This document shows positions 1 to 7,175 of a stretch of 9,073 nucleotides of DNA, one piece after another (the stretch's first letter is position 1; every line of letters starts with the position of its first letter). The translations under genes and the position numbers were made by a program. A model generated the notes under the pieces. The model was not told the DNA's origin and did no database searches. It saw only the letters and a program-made list of their open reading frames with translations. The DNA is from Clostridiaceae bacterium (GTDB lineage Bacteria > Bacillota > Clostridia > Oscillospirales > Acutalibacteraceae): assembly GCA_904501675.1 (NCBI GenBank), contig CAJGCL010000079.1, positions 1 through 9,073 of the forward strand, in the 5' to 3' direction.

Positions 1-287
1 GCCCAGTCTGAGCCCATAACGCAAACATCAATTTTATAATCTTTAATATCCTGAATCTTCTGCTCCCAATTGTTCTCAGGAATAACAAGGTCTACATATC
101 GGATAGCTTCAAGCATTTTTTTACGGGTTTCGTAGCTATGATATGCCTTTTTACCCTTTGTTGCATTAAATTCATCTGTTGAAAGAGCAACAACAAGGTA
201 ATCACCAAGCTCTTTAGCTCTCTTTAAAATACGGATATGACCGTAGTGAAGTAAATCAAAAGTACCATAGGTTAAAATCCTTTTCAT
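1..287 (-). CDS. tagD: Glycerol-3-phosphate cytidylyltransferase, TagD-like (3' end cut by window edge)
   Basis: This gene makes CDP-glycerol from CTP and glycerol-3-phosphate in the cytoplasm, the activated donor for poly(glycerol phosphate) teichoic acids and related surface polymers. My translation from the ATG at 287 begins MKRILTYGTFDLLHYGH, which holds the nucleotidyltransferase HxGH signature as HYGH at residues 14-17. It continues with STDEFN, KKAYHSYETR, IRYVDLVIPE, NNWEQK and VMGSDW, all very close to Bacillus TagD as I know it. About 95 residues of a usual ~130 are present; the C-terminal RTEGISTT-type CTP-binding motif would be outside the window. A GGAGG ribosome site at 299-295 lies 7 bases before the start and inside the end of the upstream glycerophosphotransferase gene, whose stop is only 2 bases away, so the two are co-transcribed. 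Family assignment is firm; which polymer it serves is inferred. Confidence 0.95.
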   Translation of the reverse strand, partial: MKRILTYGTFDLLHYGHIRILKRAKELGDYLVVALSTDEFNATKGKKAYHSYETRKKMLEAIRYVDLVIPENNWEQKIQDIKDYKIDVCVMGSDW

Positions 288-289
288 AA

Positions 290-1399
290 TTAAACCTCCA
301 ATAAAGAGCAGATAAAATCCGCTAAAAGTTCTGTATTATTTATGTTTTTGTTTTCGATATACTTATCCGCAAAAGCAGAAAGTAAATCGAAATCATAATC
401 GCCATTTGAAATTGCGCTTACTAAATCTGTTTCACTCATAAATGAAGCACCTGAAATTTCTGTAAGCACGTCTACATTAAGTCCTTGCTCCACTTTGTAA
501 ATTTCATAATCAGGAACATAAAAATACAAAGGCTTCTTGAGCATAGCCGCTTCAAATGCACAAGCAGAGTAATCTGTAATAACAACATCTGCAAGCTTCA
601 TTAAGTCAAGGCTTGAGAAATCACCTTTGATATTGTTAAGACCATCTTGCGCTGACTTACTTAACGGATGAGCAGAAACTGCAAGTTTATATTGTTCACA
701 AGTATCAAATGCATCAACAAGTTTTTTTGTATAAACCTCATCGTTATCACGGAATGTTGGCACATACGCAACGATTTTTTTATCGCCAAAATCAGGATTA
801 AGCTTTAGAAATTCTTCTCTTCTTTTTTCTCCGTTCATAATAACATCCACGCGAGGAAGAGAAAGAATTTTTATATTTTCCTTTTCACATCCGAAGGCCT
901 GACAATAAATATCCGCAGTAGCTTCAGATGGCGCTAAAACATAGTCGTAGTTTTCGTGCATGTGCATTGCCTTTGCAACGCCTGAATCCCTGCCCTGGGC
1001 TTTACCTGCCGCCTGAAGACTGAATTGCTTTACGGCACCCATAGCATGCCATATCTGAACGATTTTTGTTTCTTTTTTATGGTTAAGACAAGAAACAGGG
1101 ATTGAATATGTGTCTGTAATTACAACTTTTGCAGACGCCATTTCCCACATATCGCCAAAAATGCTGAAAATATAAGACAGTGAAATTGCACTTTCGTCCT
1201 TCAGCCTTTTAAGCCTAAAGACCTGTTGCGTTTCAGGTGAAACCTTTTTAATTCCGCCTTCAAGCATAAGCATATCCTGTGATTTCACATCACTCTGTCG
1301 TGAAAGATAAAGTATTTTATTACTGGTTTTACGAAGTTTCATAGGTGCATAAAGTATTTTTATGCAGAAAACAAATATTTTAATTATAAGTAGCTTCAT
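290..1399 (-). CDS. CDP-glycerol:glycerophosphate glycerophosphotransferase, TagB/TagF family
   Basis: This 369-residue protein belongs to the Glyphos_transf family (TagB, TagF), which moves glycerol phosphate from CDP-glycerol onto a lipid-linked acceptor at the inner face of the membrane. Visible motifs are IVQIWHAMGAVKQ (113-125, catalytic-type His118), APSE (156-159), YVPTFRD (212-218), SAHPL (242-246, second His), VVITDYSACAFEAA (272-285) and PLYFYVPDYEIY (290-301). The N-terminal 20 residues are hydrophobic and are followed by KLRKTSNKILYLSRQSD, a usual opening for the family, which supports the ATG at 1399 even though the ribosome site before it is weak. The length is close to TagB (about 380) and half that of TagF, so a priming or short-chain role is plausible, but sequence alone does not separate primase from polymerase. 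It has its own promoter and sits just upstream of tagD, which supplies its substrate. Confidence 0.9.
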   Translation of the reverse strand: MKLLIIKIFVFCIKILYAPMKLRKTSNKILYLSRQSDVKSQDMLMLEGGIKKVSPETQQVFRLKRLKDESAISLSYIFSIFGDMWEMASAKVVITDTYSIPVSCLNHKKETKIVQIWHAMGAVKQFSLQAAGKAQGRDSGVAKAMHMHENYDYVLAPSEATADIYCQAFGCEKENIKILSLPRVDVIMNGEKRREEFLKLNPDFGDKKIVAYVPTFRDNDEVYTKKLVDAFDTCEQYKLAVSAHPLSKSAQDGLNNIKGDFSSLDLMKLADVVITDYSACAFEAAMLKKPLYFYVPDYEIYKVEQGLNVDVLTEISGASFMSETDLVSAISNGDYDFDLLSAFADKYIENKNINNTELLADFICSLLEV

Positions 1400-1434
1400 A
1401 TGTGCACCAAAAAGAAAAGTTTTATAACATTTCT

Positions 1435-1463
1435 ATTTTAATTTAAAGCCTGAATTTTGTCAA
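1435..1463 (-). promoter_or_regulatory. Sigma-A/sigma-70 type promoter for the tagB-like/tagD unit
   Basis: On the minus strand a perfect -35 box TTGACA (1463-1458) is followed by a 17-base spacer and a TAAAAT -10 box (1440-1435), five of six bases matching TATAAT. The expected start near 1428 gives a leader of about 28 bases before the ATG at 1399. The -35 box begins directly after the hisIE stop codon TAA (1466-1464). A second, weaker option is an extended -10, TGTTATAAA (1429-1421), without a matching -35. This shows that the envelope genes can be expressed apart from the histidine operon. Confidence 0.8.
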
Positions 1464-2114
1464 TTATTTAGTCATCTTTTCCTGCTTTACCTTGTAGTCA
1501 ATAACATGGCGTGAAGCAAGCTCTGCCATAATATCATCAACAGAAATGCCCATTTCAATCATCAACACAAGCACATGGTACATAAGGTCGGAAATTTCAT
1601 AAATAGTCTCCGCCTTATCGTTCGCCTTACCTGCAATAATAACCTCTGTTGATTCCTCTCCAACCTTTTTGAGAATTTTATCTATACCCTTCTCAAAAAG
1701 GTAGGTTGTGTAAGAGCCTTCTTTCGGATTGGTTTTTCTACCCTCAAGCATTTCAACAAGTGCCTGCACAGAAAATGCAGGTGCTTCCTCGCTTTCAAGC
1801 ACAGTATTGAAGAAACAGCTTTCCTCACCTGTGTGGCAGGCAGGGCCATCCTTTTTAACTCTTACTGTTAAAGCATCCATATCACAATCTGCAGTTATGC
1901 TTACAATATGCTGATAGTTTCCGCTTGTTTCGCCTTTAAGCCAGAGCTCCTGTCTCGAACGGCTCCAAAAGCAAGTCAATTTCTTTTCAAGAGAGATTTT
2001 GAGACTCTCTTTGTTCATATAAGCAAGGGTTAAAACATCGCCTGTTTTGTCATCAACAACAATTGCAGGAATAAGTCCCTTTTCGTCAAATTTAAGCTTT
2101 TCAATATCAAACAT
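1464..2114 (-). CDS. hisIE: Bifunctional phosphoribosyl-AMP cyclohydrolase / phosphoribosyl-ATP pyrophosphatase
   Basis: This 216-residue fusion carries out steps 2 and 3 of histidine synthesis: HisE cleaves phosphoribosyl-ATP to phosphoribosyl-AMP and pyrophosphate, and HisI opens the adenine ring to give ProFAR. The HisI domain fills about residues 1-110, with FWSRSRQELWLKGETSGN (49-66), DCDMDA (76-81) and the zinc cysteines C77, C93 and C100, whose 16- and 7-residue spacing matches the known enzyme. The HisE domain fills about 115-205, with KVGEESTEVIIAGK (150-163) and an acidic helix around EISDLMYH (173-180). The ATG at 2114 is 2 bases after the hisF stop, with a GAGGA ribosome site before it. 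It is the last gene of the histidine operon; no stem-loop with a U run follows the stop at 1464, so transcription may continue into the tag genes. HisI-HisE fusion is common and not odd in itself. Confidence 0.97.
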   Translation of the reverse strand: MFDIEKLKFDEKGLIPAIVVDDKTGDVLTLAYMNKESLKISLEKKLTCFWSRSRQELWLKGETSGNYQHIVSITADCDMDALTVRVKKDGPACHTGEESCFFNTVLESEEAPAFSVQALVEMLEGRKTNPKEGSYTTYLFEKGIDKILKKVGEESTEVIIAGKANDKAETIYEISDLMYHVLVLMIEMGISVDDIMAELASRHVIDYKVKQEKMTK

Positions 2115-2116
2115 AA

Positions 2117-2875
2117 TTATATCCTCACAGTTATATCATTTTCTTTAAGTGTTTTTTTAAGGTCGTCTATCGTAACCTCTCCGTAGTGGAAAATTGATGC
2201 GGCAAGGCCTGCAGTAATCTGTGGCACTTCGTTAAACAAATCAACAAAATCCTGTTTGCCGCCTGCACCACCTGAAGCAATAACAGGAACATTAACTATT
2301 TCACAAACGGCTTTTAGCATTTCAATATCGAAGCCTTTTTTTACACCATCAGTATCAATGGAGTTAACAACGATTTCGCCTGCACCGTTTTCTACTCCTT
2401 GCTTTATCCATTTTAAAGCATCAAGTCCTGTATCCTCTCTGCCACCTTTAGCAAAGACACGGAACTGACCATCCACCCTTTTTATATCAACAGATAAAAC
2501 AACACATTGGTCGCCGTATTTCTGCGCCGCCTCTTTAATTAAGGAAGGATTTTTAATGGCGCCTGAGTTTACAGAAACCTTATCGGCTCCGCATTTAAGC
2601 ACTCTATCGAAATCGTCAAGGGTGTTTATACCACCACCTACTGTTAAGGGTATAAATACCTTTGAGGCCGTTTCGGTAAGAATATCGGTGAAAAGCTTTC
2701 TTCCGTCTGATGATGCGGTTATATCGTAAAAAACAAGCTCATCTGCACCATGGGAGCTATAATATTCTGCAAGCTCAACAGGAGAAGATATTTCATTTAA
2801 ATCTTTGAAATTCGTGCCCTTAACCACAGTGCCGTTGCGAACGTCGAGGCAAGGAATAATTCTTTTGGTAATCAC
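2117..2875 (-). CDS. hisF: Imidazole glycerol phosphate synthase, cyclase subunit
   Basis: HisF uses ammonia delivered by HisH to turn PRFAR into imidazole glycerol phosphate and AICAR (step 5), as a cytoplasmic HisH-HisF heterodimer. The 252-residue (beta/alpha)8 barrel is of normal length and opens with KRIIPCLDV, placing the catalytic Asp at residue 11; the second catalytic Asp is D130 in LSVDIK. Phosphate-binding segments are visible as GGGI (80-83) and IASGGAG (199-205). The start codon is GTG at 2875, overlapping the hisA stop as GTGA (2875-2872), with a good GGAGG ribosome site 7 bases upstream. This overlap implies coupled translation of hisA and hisF. The hisIE start follows 2 bases after the stop. 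All key residues are intact. Confidence 0.97.
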   Translation of the reverse strand: MITKRIIPCLDVRNGTVVKGTNFKDLNEISSPVELAEYYSSHGADELVFYDITASSDGRKLFTDILTETASKVFIPLTVGGGINTLDDFDRVLKCGADKVSVNSGAIKNPSLIKEAAQKYGDQCVVLSVDIKRVDGQFRVFAKGGREDTGLDALKWIKQGVENGAGEIVVNSIDTDGVKKGFDIEMLKAVCEIVNVPVIASGGAGGKQDFVDLFNEVPQITAGLAASIFHYGEVTIDDLKKTLKENDITVRI

Positions 2876-3585
2876 TTTGTAACCTCCAACGCGTCGCTTA
2901 TTTTTATAGCACCTGTATAATAGGCTTTACCAATTATGGCACCATAAAGATTCATTTCGTTAAGCGCTTCAATATCATCAAGACTTGAAACGCCACCAGA
3001 CGCGATTATATTCACATTGAATTTTTCGGAAAGTTCTTTATAAAGCTGACGATTTGTGCCCTGCATTGCACCATCTTTAGAAATATCTGTACAAATAACA
3101 GTAGCAACACCGATTTTCTGGAGCTTCTCGAAAAATTCTAATGTGCCATATTCGGATTTTTCTACCCAGCCTTTAATGGCAACCTTGCCATCCTTAATGT
3201 CTGCGCCAACGGCAATTTTATCGCCATACGTTTTAACTGCTTCAATCAAAAAAGCTTCATCGGTTACTGCGGCAGTACCTAAAATTACACGCTTTACGCC
3301 TGCATCAAGGTATGCTTTAACAACATCCATTGAACGGATACCGCCACCGACTTCAACATTAAGGCTTGTGTTTTCAACAAAGCTTTTTATTATATCAATA
3401 TTTGGTGTTCCGCCATCACGAGCACCCTCAAGGTCAACTGTGTGAAGCTCGGTAGCACCCTGCGCCTCAAAATCCTTTGCTATTTCAATAGGATTTTCAG
3501 AATAAACGGTAAGGTCATTGTAGTTACCTTTCAAAAGGCGCACCGCCTTACCCTCATATAAATCTATTGCAGGAAAAATTTTCAT
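2872..3585 (-). CDS. hisA: ProFAR isomerase (phosphoribosylformimino-5-aminoimidazole carboxamide ribotide isomerase)
   Basis: HisA catalyses the Amadori rearrangement of ProFAR to PRFAR (step 4). The 237 residues form a (beta/alpha)8 barrel homologous to the adjacent hisF product. The N terminus MKIFPAIDLYEGKAVRL carries catalytic Asp8, and the second catalytic Asp is D129 in GADIKDG. Phosphate loops appear as GGGIR (80-84) and IASGGVS (194-200), and TDISKDG (166-172) is the family signature of the active-site face. I see no sign of the bifunctional PriA form found in actinobacteria, though that cannot be excluded by eye. The gene follows a 56-base gap after hisH, the longest in the operon. 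The ribosome site AAAGGA (3603-3598) stands 12 bases from the ATG, farther than in its neighbours, so initiation may be weaker. The end overlaps hisF by 4 bases. Confidence 0.97.
   Translation of the reverse strand: MKIFPAIDLYEGKAVRLLKGNYNDLTVYSENPIEIAKDFEAQGATELHTVDLEGARDGGTPNIDIIKSFVENTSLNVEVGGGIRSMDVVKAYLDAGVKRVILGTAAVTDEAFLIEAVKTYGDKIAVGADIKDGKVAIKGWVEKSEYGTLEFFEKLQKIGVATVICTDISKDGAMQGTNRQLYKELSEKFNVNIIASGGVSSLDDIEALNEMNLYGAIIGKAYYTGAIKISDALEVTK
2873..2887 (-). promoter_or_regulatory. Ribosome binding site fixing the GTG start of hisF
   Basis: GGAGG at 2887-2883 is 7 bases before a GTG codon at 2875-2873. The encoded product then begins MITKRIIPCLDV, the expected N terminus of HisF, so GTG is the true start although the other genes in the window use ATG. 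The GTG shares bases with the TGA stop of hisA. Confidence 0.85.
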
Positions 3586-3610
3586 TAGTTACATATATCC
3601 TTTCATTAGT
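3580..3610 (-). repeat. 10-base direct repeat duplicating the hisA start
   Basis: The minus-strand string ACTAATGAAA occurs at 3589-3580, where it contains the hisA ATG, and again at 3610-3601. The upstream copy opens a five-codon frame (ATG AAA GGA TAT ATG TAA, 3606-3589) in the same frame as hisA, with its stop one codon before the hisA ATG. The HisA family N terminus fits the downstream ATG, so the upstream copy is probably a remnant or chance match. Confidence 0.4.
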
Positions 3611-3634
3611 GCAAAAACAATACAAGCACTAAAG
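3604..3634 (-). repeat. Small inverted repeat in the hisH-hisA gap
   Basis: Perfect 7-base arms TTAGTGC (3606-3612) and GCACTAA (3626-3632) are separated by 13 bases. In the mRNA this could form a weak stem-loop just before hisA. There is no U run after it, so it does not look like an intrinsic terminator. A processing or stability element, or a protein-binding palindrome, are alternatives; none can be shown from sequence alone. The rest of the 56-base gap is AT-rich and gives no convincing promoter. Confidence 0.45.
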
Positions 3635-3641
3635 TTTGAAA

Positions 3642-4250
3642 TTAAATTTCGCAGAACGATTTAAGTATTTTAAGACCCACATCACCGCTTTTTTCGGGGT
3701 GGAACTGGCAACCGAAAATATTACCCTTGCCTACTGCCGCTGTTATAGGAATACCATATTCCGATGTAGCTATAACAGAATCCTCACAATCCGTTGCATA
3801 GTAGGAATGAACAAAATACACGAAATCGCCATTATTTATATACTTAAACAAAGGGCTATCTTGTTTAAAATCAAGTGCATTCCAGCCCATATGGGGAATT
3901 TGAAGATTCGGGTTGATTTCACCCTCAAGAGCTACCACATTACCCTTCAAAAATCCGAGGCCATCGTGCTCACCATATTCATACCCTTTTTCAAAAAGGA
4001 GTTGCATACCAAGGCATATACCCAAAAACGGCTTACCGCTTTTTGCTTCTTCTGTAATAAGCTCCACAAGTCCACTTTCACGAAGCTTCCTTGAAGCATC
4101 ACCGAAAGCACCAACACCGGGAAGGATTATTCTGTCTGCATTTTTTATTTCCTGAGGGTCTTTTGTTACAACTGCTTCAACACCGATTTTCTTCAATGAG
4201 CATTGGAGAGAAAACAAATTACCTACGCCATAATCAATTATTGCAAGCAT
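3642..4250 (-). CDS. hisH: Imidazole glycerol phosphate synthase, glutamine amidotransferase subunit
   Basis: HisH hydrolyses glutamine and channels ammonia to HisF for closure of the imidazole ring. The 202-residue protein is a class I glutamine amidotransferase with an intact Cys-His-Glu triad: C79 in GICLGMQLL, H184 and E186 in CQFHPEKSG. The oxyanion segment PGVGAF (44-49), the N-terminal IIDYGVGNL and the HMGWN motif (120-124) are specific to the HisH branch and separate it from PabA/TrpG and GuaA domains. The ATG at 4250 shares one base with the hisB stop (TAATG), and AAAGGAG (4264-4258) lies 7 bases upstream, so translation is coupled to hisB. It is separated from its partner gene hisF by hisA, a common arrangement. 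Confidence 0.97.
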   Translation of the reverse strand: MLAIIDYGVGNLFSLQCSLKKIGVEAVVTKDPQEIKNADRIILPGVGAFGDASRKLRESGLVELITEEAKSGKPFLGICLGMQLLFEKGYEYGEHDGLGFLKGNVVALEGEINPNLQIPHMGWNALDFKQDSPLFKYINNGDFVYFVHSYYATDCEDSVIATSEYGIPITAAVGKGNIFGCQFHPEKSGDVGLKILKSFCEI

Positions 4251-4837
4251 TATAAAACTCCTTTGGTTGATGGAATTTCGTCTTTCGCCTCATTATCTAT
4301 AGCCACCGCTTTTCTGAGAGTACGGGCAAGAGACTTAAATGTGCCTTCAATAATATGATGGCTGTTTATACCGTCAAGGCGACGAATGTGAAGAGTAAGC
4401 CCTGCATTGAAAGCGAATGCAATAACAAACTCCCTTAAAAGCTCTGTATCAAAATCCCCAACCATTGGTGCCGGAATTTTCATACGGTAGCGAAGGTACG
4501 GTCTGCCTGAAATATCAACAGCAGAAAGTATAAGCGCCTCGTCCATCGGAAGAATAGTGCTACCGTACCTTTTTATACCTCTTTTATCTCCGAGAGCTTT
4601 CTTGAATGCCTGACCTAAGGCAATGCCGATATCCTCAGTTGTATGGTGGCCGTCAACCTCAATATCACCATCGCACTTTACTGTAAGGTCAAATCTGCCG
4701 TGCTTTGCAAAAAGCACAAGCATATGGTCAAGAAAGCCTATTTTTGTGGAAATATTATTTTCACCTGTGCCGTCAAGGTTTATTTTTACATAAACATCTG
4801 TTTCGGCAGTTGTTCTTTTAACTTCAGCAACACGCAT
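4250..4837 (-). CDS. hisB: Imidazoleglycerol-phosphate dehydratase (single-function HisB)
   Basis: This enzyme dehydrates imidazole glycerol phosphate to imidazole acetol phosphate (step 6), using manganese in a 24-subunit assembly in the known homologues. The 195 residues cover only the dehydratase domain. Metal-binding and family motifs are FLDHML (35-40), VDGHHTTEDIGI (61-72), NSHHIIEGTFKSLARTLRKA (158-177) and the C-terminal STKGVL. The N-terminal histidinol-phosphatase domain of the enterobacterial bifunctional HisB is absent, which matters because no other phosphatase is visible here. The ATG at 4837 follows the hisC TGA with no gap (TGAATG), and GGAGG at 4850-4846 is 8 bases upstream. 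Confidence 0.97.
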   Translation of the reverse strand: MRVAEVKRTTAETDVYVKINLDGTGENNISTKIGFLDHMLVLFAKHGRFDLTVKCDGDIEVDGHHTTEDIGIALGQAFKKALGDKRGIKRYGSTILPMDEALILSAVDISGRPYLRYRMKIPAPMVGDFDTELLREFVIAFAFNAGLTLHIRRLDGINSHHIIEGTFKSLARTLRKAVAIDNEAKDEIPSTKGVL

Positions 4838-5902
4838 TCAGTTGCCCTCCAATATATCTTTTATTGTTTCAACAAGGCACTCCATCTGCTCCTGTGTGCC
4901 TATAGTAATTCTGTTGAAATTCTTTATTCTTTCACTTGTAAAGTGGCGCACAAGTATGCCCTTTTCCTTAAGCTTTAAGTAAAGCTCACCGCCATCTATT
5001 TTATCTGTTTCGGCAAAAAGGAAATTAGCCTTTGAATCAAGAACGCTGAAGCCCAGCTTTTCAAGCTCGGTTTTTGTGTAGCTTCTTGCTTCAATTATTT
5101 TTTTACAATTATCGTCGTAGTAGCTCTGTGAGTCAATAGTTTTCTCACCTGCTACAAGCGTAAGACGGTTAATGTTATAAGGGTTAGTTGAATATCTTAG
5201 CTTGTGTAAATCATTTATAATTTCTTCGCTACCGATAGCAAAGCCAAGCCTTGCGCCCGCCATTGAGCGTGATTTTGAATAAGTTTGTACAACTAATAGA
5301 TTGCTGTATTTATCCACTAATTTCACGGCACTTTCAGCGCCGAAATCAACGTATGCCTCGTCTATTACAACTATATTATTTTCATTTGATTTTACAATTT
5401 TTTCAATCTCGTTAAGAGAAAGGGCAATACCTGTAGGTGCATTAGGATTTGCAATAAAAACTATACCATCAACACCACAGAATTTATTTACATCAATATT
5501 AAAATCCTTTTCCAATGGAATTTCTGTGTAATCAGACAAATGAAGATTTGCAAACACACTATAAAAGCCATATGTTATATCTGCAAAATATGACTTTCTT
5601 CCGTTTGCACCATATGCCATAAAAGCAAAATTCAATATATCATCTGAACCGTTTGCAAGAAAAACCTGAGATGGTTTTACGCCATAGTAATCTGCAAGCT
5701 TCTTAGTAAGCACTCTGCCGTCAGGGTCAGGATAAAGCCTTAAAAGCTCGATCTGACTTTCGTTTACTGCTTTTAAAACCTCTTCGCTTGGTGGAAACGG
5801 AGATTCATTGGTATTTAATTTTATATATTTTTTATCCTGCGGCTGTTCACCTGGAACGTAGGCTGCCAAGCCACTATATCTTTCATCAAGGAATTTACTC
5901 AT
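4838..5902 (-). CDS. hisC: Histidinol-phosphate aminotransferase
   Basis: HisC transfers an amino group from glutamate to imidazole acetol phosphate to form histidinol phosphate (step 7). The 354 residues match a fold-type I, PLP-dependent class II aminotransferase of usual HisC length. Features seen are LNTNESPFPPS (29-39) for substrate binding, ANGSDD (83-88) around the cofactor phosphate, NPNAPTG (152-158), DEAYVDF (181-187) with the PLP-contacting Asp and Tyr, the Schiff-base lysine K210 in TYSKSRSMAGARLG, and RITIGT (331-336) carrying the carboxylate/phosphate-binding Arg. The gene lies inside the operon between hisD and hisB, supporting HisC over a general aromatic aminotransferase, although such enzymes can overlap in activity. 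The ATG at 5902 is one base after the hisD stop with an AGGATGG ribosome site before it. Confidence 0.95.
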   Translation of the reverse strand: MSKFLDERYSGLAAYVPGEQPQDKKYIKLNTNESPFPPSEEVLKAVNESQIELLRLYPDPDGRVLTKKLADYYGVKPSQVFLANGSDDILNFAFMAYGANGRKSYFADITYGFYSVFANLHLSDYTEIPLEKDFNIDVNKFCGVDGIVFIANPNAPTGIALSLNEIEKIVKSNENNIVVIDEAYVDFGAESAVKLVDKYSNLLVVQTYSKSRSMAGARLGFAIGSEEIINDLHKLRYSTNPYNINRLTLVAGEKTIDSQSYYDDNCKKIIEARSYTKTELEKLGFSVLDSKANFLFAETDKIDGGELYLKLKEKGILVRHFTSERIKNFNRITIGTQEQMECLVETIKDILEGN

Positions 5903-5903
5903 T

Positions 5904-7175
5904 TTATTTATCCATCCTGATACTTACACTTCTTGCGTGAGCGTCGAGCCCCTCTTCTGTTGCAAAGCGTACAACCTTATTACCGATTTCTTCAAGGGCA
6001 TCTTTGCTGAAATATGAAAACTGAGTTTTCTTAACAAAATCATCTACTGAAAGAGGACTTGAAAATCTTGCGGTACCGCTTGTTGGAAGAGTGTGGTTAG
6101 GACCTGCAAAATAATCACCTAACGCCTCAGGACAGTTTTTGCCGAGGAATACTGAGCCTGCATTTTTCACAAGGCCTAAATACTCAAATGGGTTATCTAC
6201 ACAGATTTCAAGGTGCTCAGGAGCAAGAATATTTGAAACCTCCATAGCCTTTTTAAGAGAATCTGTAATAATAATTTTTCCGTTTGTATCAATAGACGTT
6301 CTTGCAATTTCCTCTCGAGGAAGAAGCGGAATCTGTCTTTCAAGCTCTGCACTTACCGCCTGAGCAAAATCTTTACTATCTGTAATAAGCACAGCAGTTG
6401 CCATTTTATCGTGTTCTGCCTGTGAGAGAAGGTCAGCGGCAATGTGAGCAGGGTTATTTGTTCCGTCTGCTACAACAAGAATTTCGCTTGGACCTGCAAT
6501 CATATCAATATCAACAGTACCGAAAACCTGCTTTTTTGCTTCTGCGACGAAAGCATTACCGGGACCTACAATTTTATCTACCTTAGGCACACTCTCTGTT
6601 CCGTATGCAAGGGCAGCAACAGCCTGAGCGCCGCCGATTTTAAAAATTCTATCTACCCCTGCAATCTTTGCCGCCGCAAGAATAACAGGCTTTATATAAC
6701 CTGCCTTTGCAGGTGTAACCATAACAATTTCGCTACAGCCTGCAATCTTTGCAGGAACACAGTTCATAAGAACAGAAGATGGATATGAAGCTGTACCACC
6801 CGGTACATAAAGGCCAACCTTTTCAATAGGTATAACCTTCTGACCCATTATAACGCCATCTTTATCGTTAAGCACAAAGGAATTGCGCACCTGCCTTGAA
6901 TGGAAGGCTGTAATATTCTCCTTTGCCTGCTTTAAAATCCGGATAAGCTCATCATCCACCTGATTAAAGGCTTCCTCAATCTCCTCAGGTGTTACCTCAA
7001 GTATATCGTCAACCGCACCGTCGAACTTTTTGGAATACTCCACAAGAGCCTTATCGCCATTGGTACGTACATTTTTTATTATATCTGTAACAATGCCTTC
7101 AACATCTGTTACCTGTTCAGAACGCTCTAAAATCTCGTCAATTGAAATTTCGGAGTTATCGTATATCTTTATCAT
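5904..7175 (-). CDS. hisD: Histidinol dehydrogenase
   Basis: HisD oxidises L-histidinol to L-histidine in two NAD-dependent steps, the end of the pathway, using one zinc ion per subunit. The 423 residues are close to the family norm. Motifs in order are GLYVPGG (121-127), IGGAQAVAALAYGT (180-193), KIVGPGN (201-207) and IDMIAGPSEI (223-232). By comparison with the E. coli enzyme, zinc ligands correspond to Q252 and H255 in SQAEHD, D354 in GDYFAG and H413 in AHARSV, and the catalytic Glu-His pair to E320-H321 in APEHLEI. All are present. The ATG at 7175 overlaps the upstream hisZ-hisG stop as ATGA, with GGAGG at 7187-7183, 7 bases before the start, so the two are coupled. Confidence 0.97.
   Translation of the reverse strand: MIKIYDNSEISIDEILERSEQVTDVEGIVTDIIKNVRTNGDKALVEYSKKFDGAVDDILEVTPEEIEEAFNQVDDELIRILKQAKENITAFHSRQVRNSFVLNDKDGVIMGQKVIPIEKVGLYVPGGTASYPSSVLMNCVPAKIAGCSEIVMVTPAKAGYIKPVILAAAKIAGVDRIFKIGGAQAVAALAYGTESVPKVDKIVGPGNAFVAEAKKQVFGTVDIDMIAGPSEILVVADGTNNPAHIAADLLSQAEHDKMATAVLITDSKDFAQAVSAELERQIPLLPREEIARTSIDTNGKIIITDSLKKAMEVSNILAPEHLEICVDNPFEYLGLVKNAGSVFLGKNCPEALGDYFAGPNHTLPTSGTARFSSPLSVDDFVKKTQFSYFSKDALEEIGNKVVRFATEEGLDAHARSVSIRMDK

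Noticed and set aside
1763..1781. Inverted repeat CCTGCA-N7-TGCAGG in hisIE near the HisI/HisE boundary
   Set aside because: It is a 6-base stem inside coding sequence whose codons read as normal linker residues (APAFSVQAL). Stems of this size are expected by chance in several kilobases, and no U run follows.
3586..3630. Possible internal promoter before hisA (TTGTTT, 17 bases, TATATG on the minus strand)
   Set aside because: The boxes match consensus at only three and four of six positions, and the -10 would lie downstream of the ribosome site AAAGGA. It is not supportable.
3636..4094. 152-codon open frame on the plus strand opposite hisH
   Set aside because: It lies almost wholly antisense to a clear hisH with an intact catalytic triad. 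The translation is low in recognisable motifs, and I see no good ribosome site. Its length fits chance openness opposite an AT-rich gene.
6699..6714. Stem-loop ACCTGC-N4-GCAGGT inside hisD
   Set aside because: It is coding sequence for a conserved stretch (VTPAKAGY) and is not followed by a U run. It is not part of a repeated family that I can find in the window.
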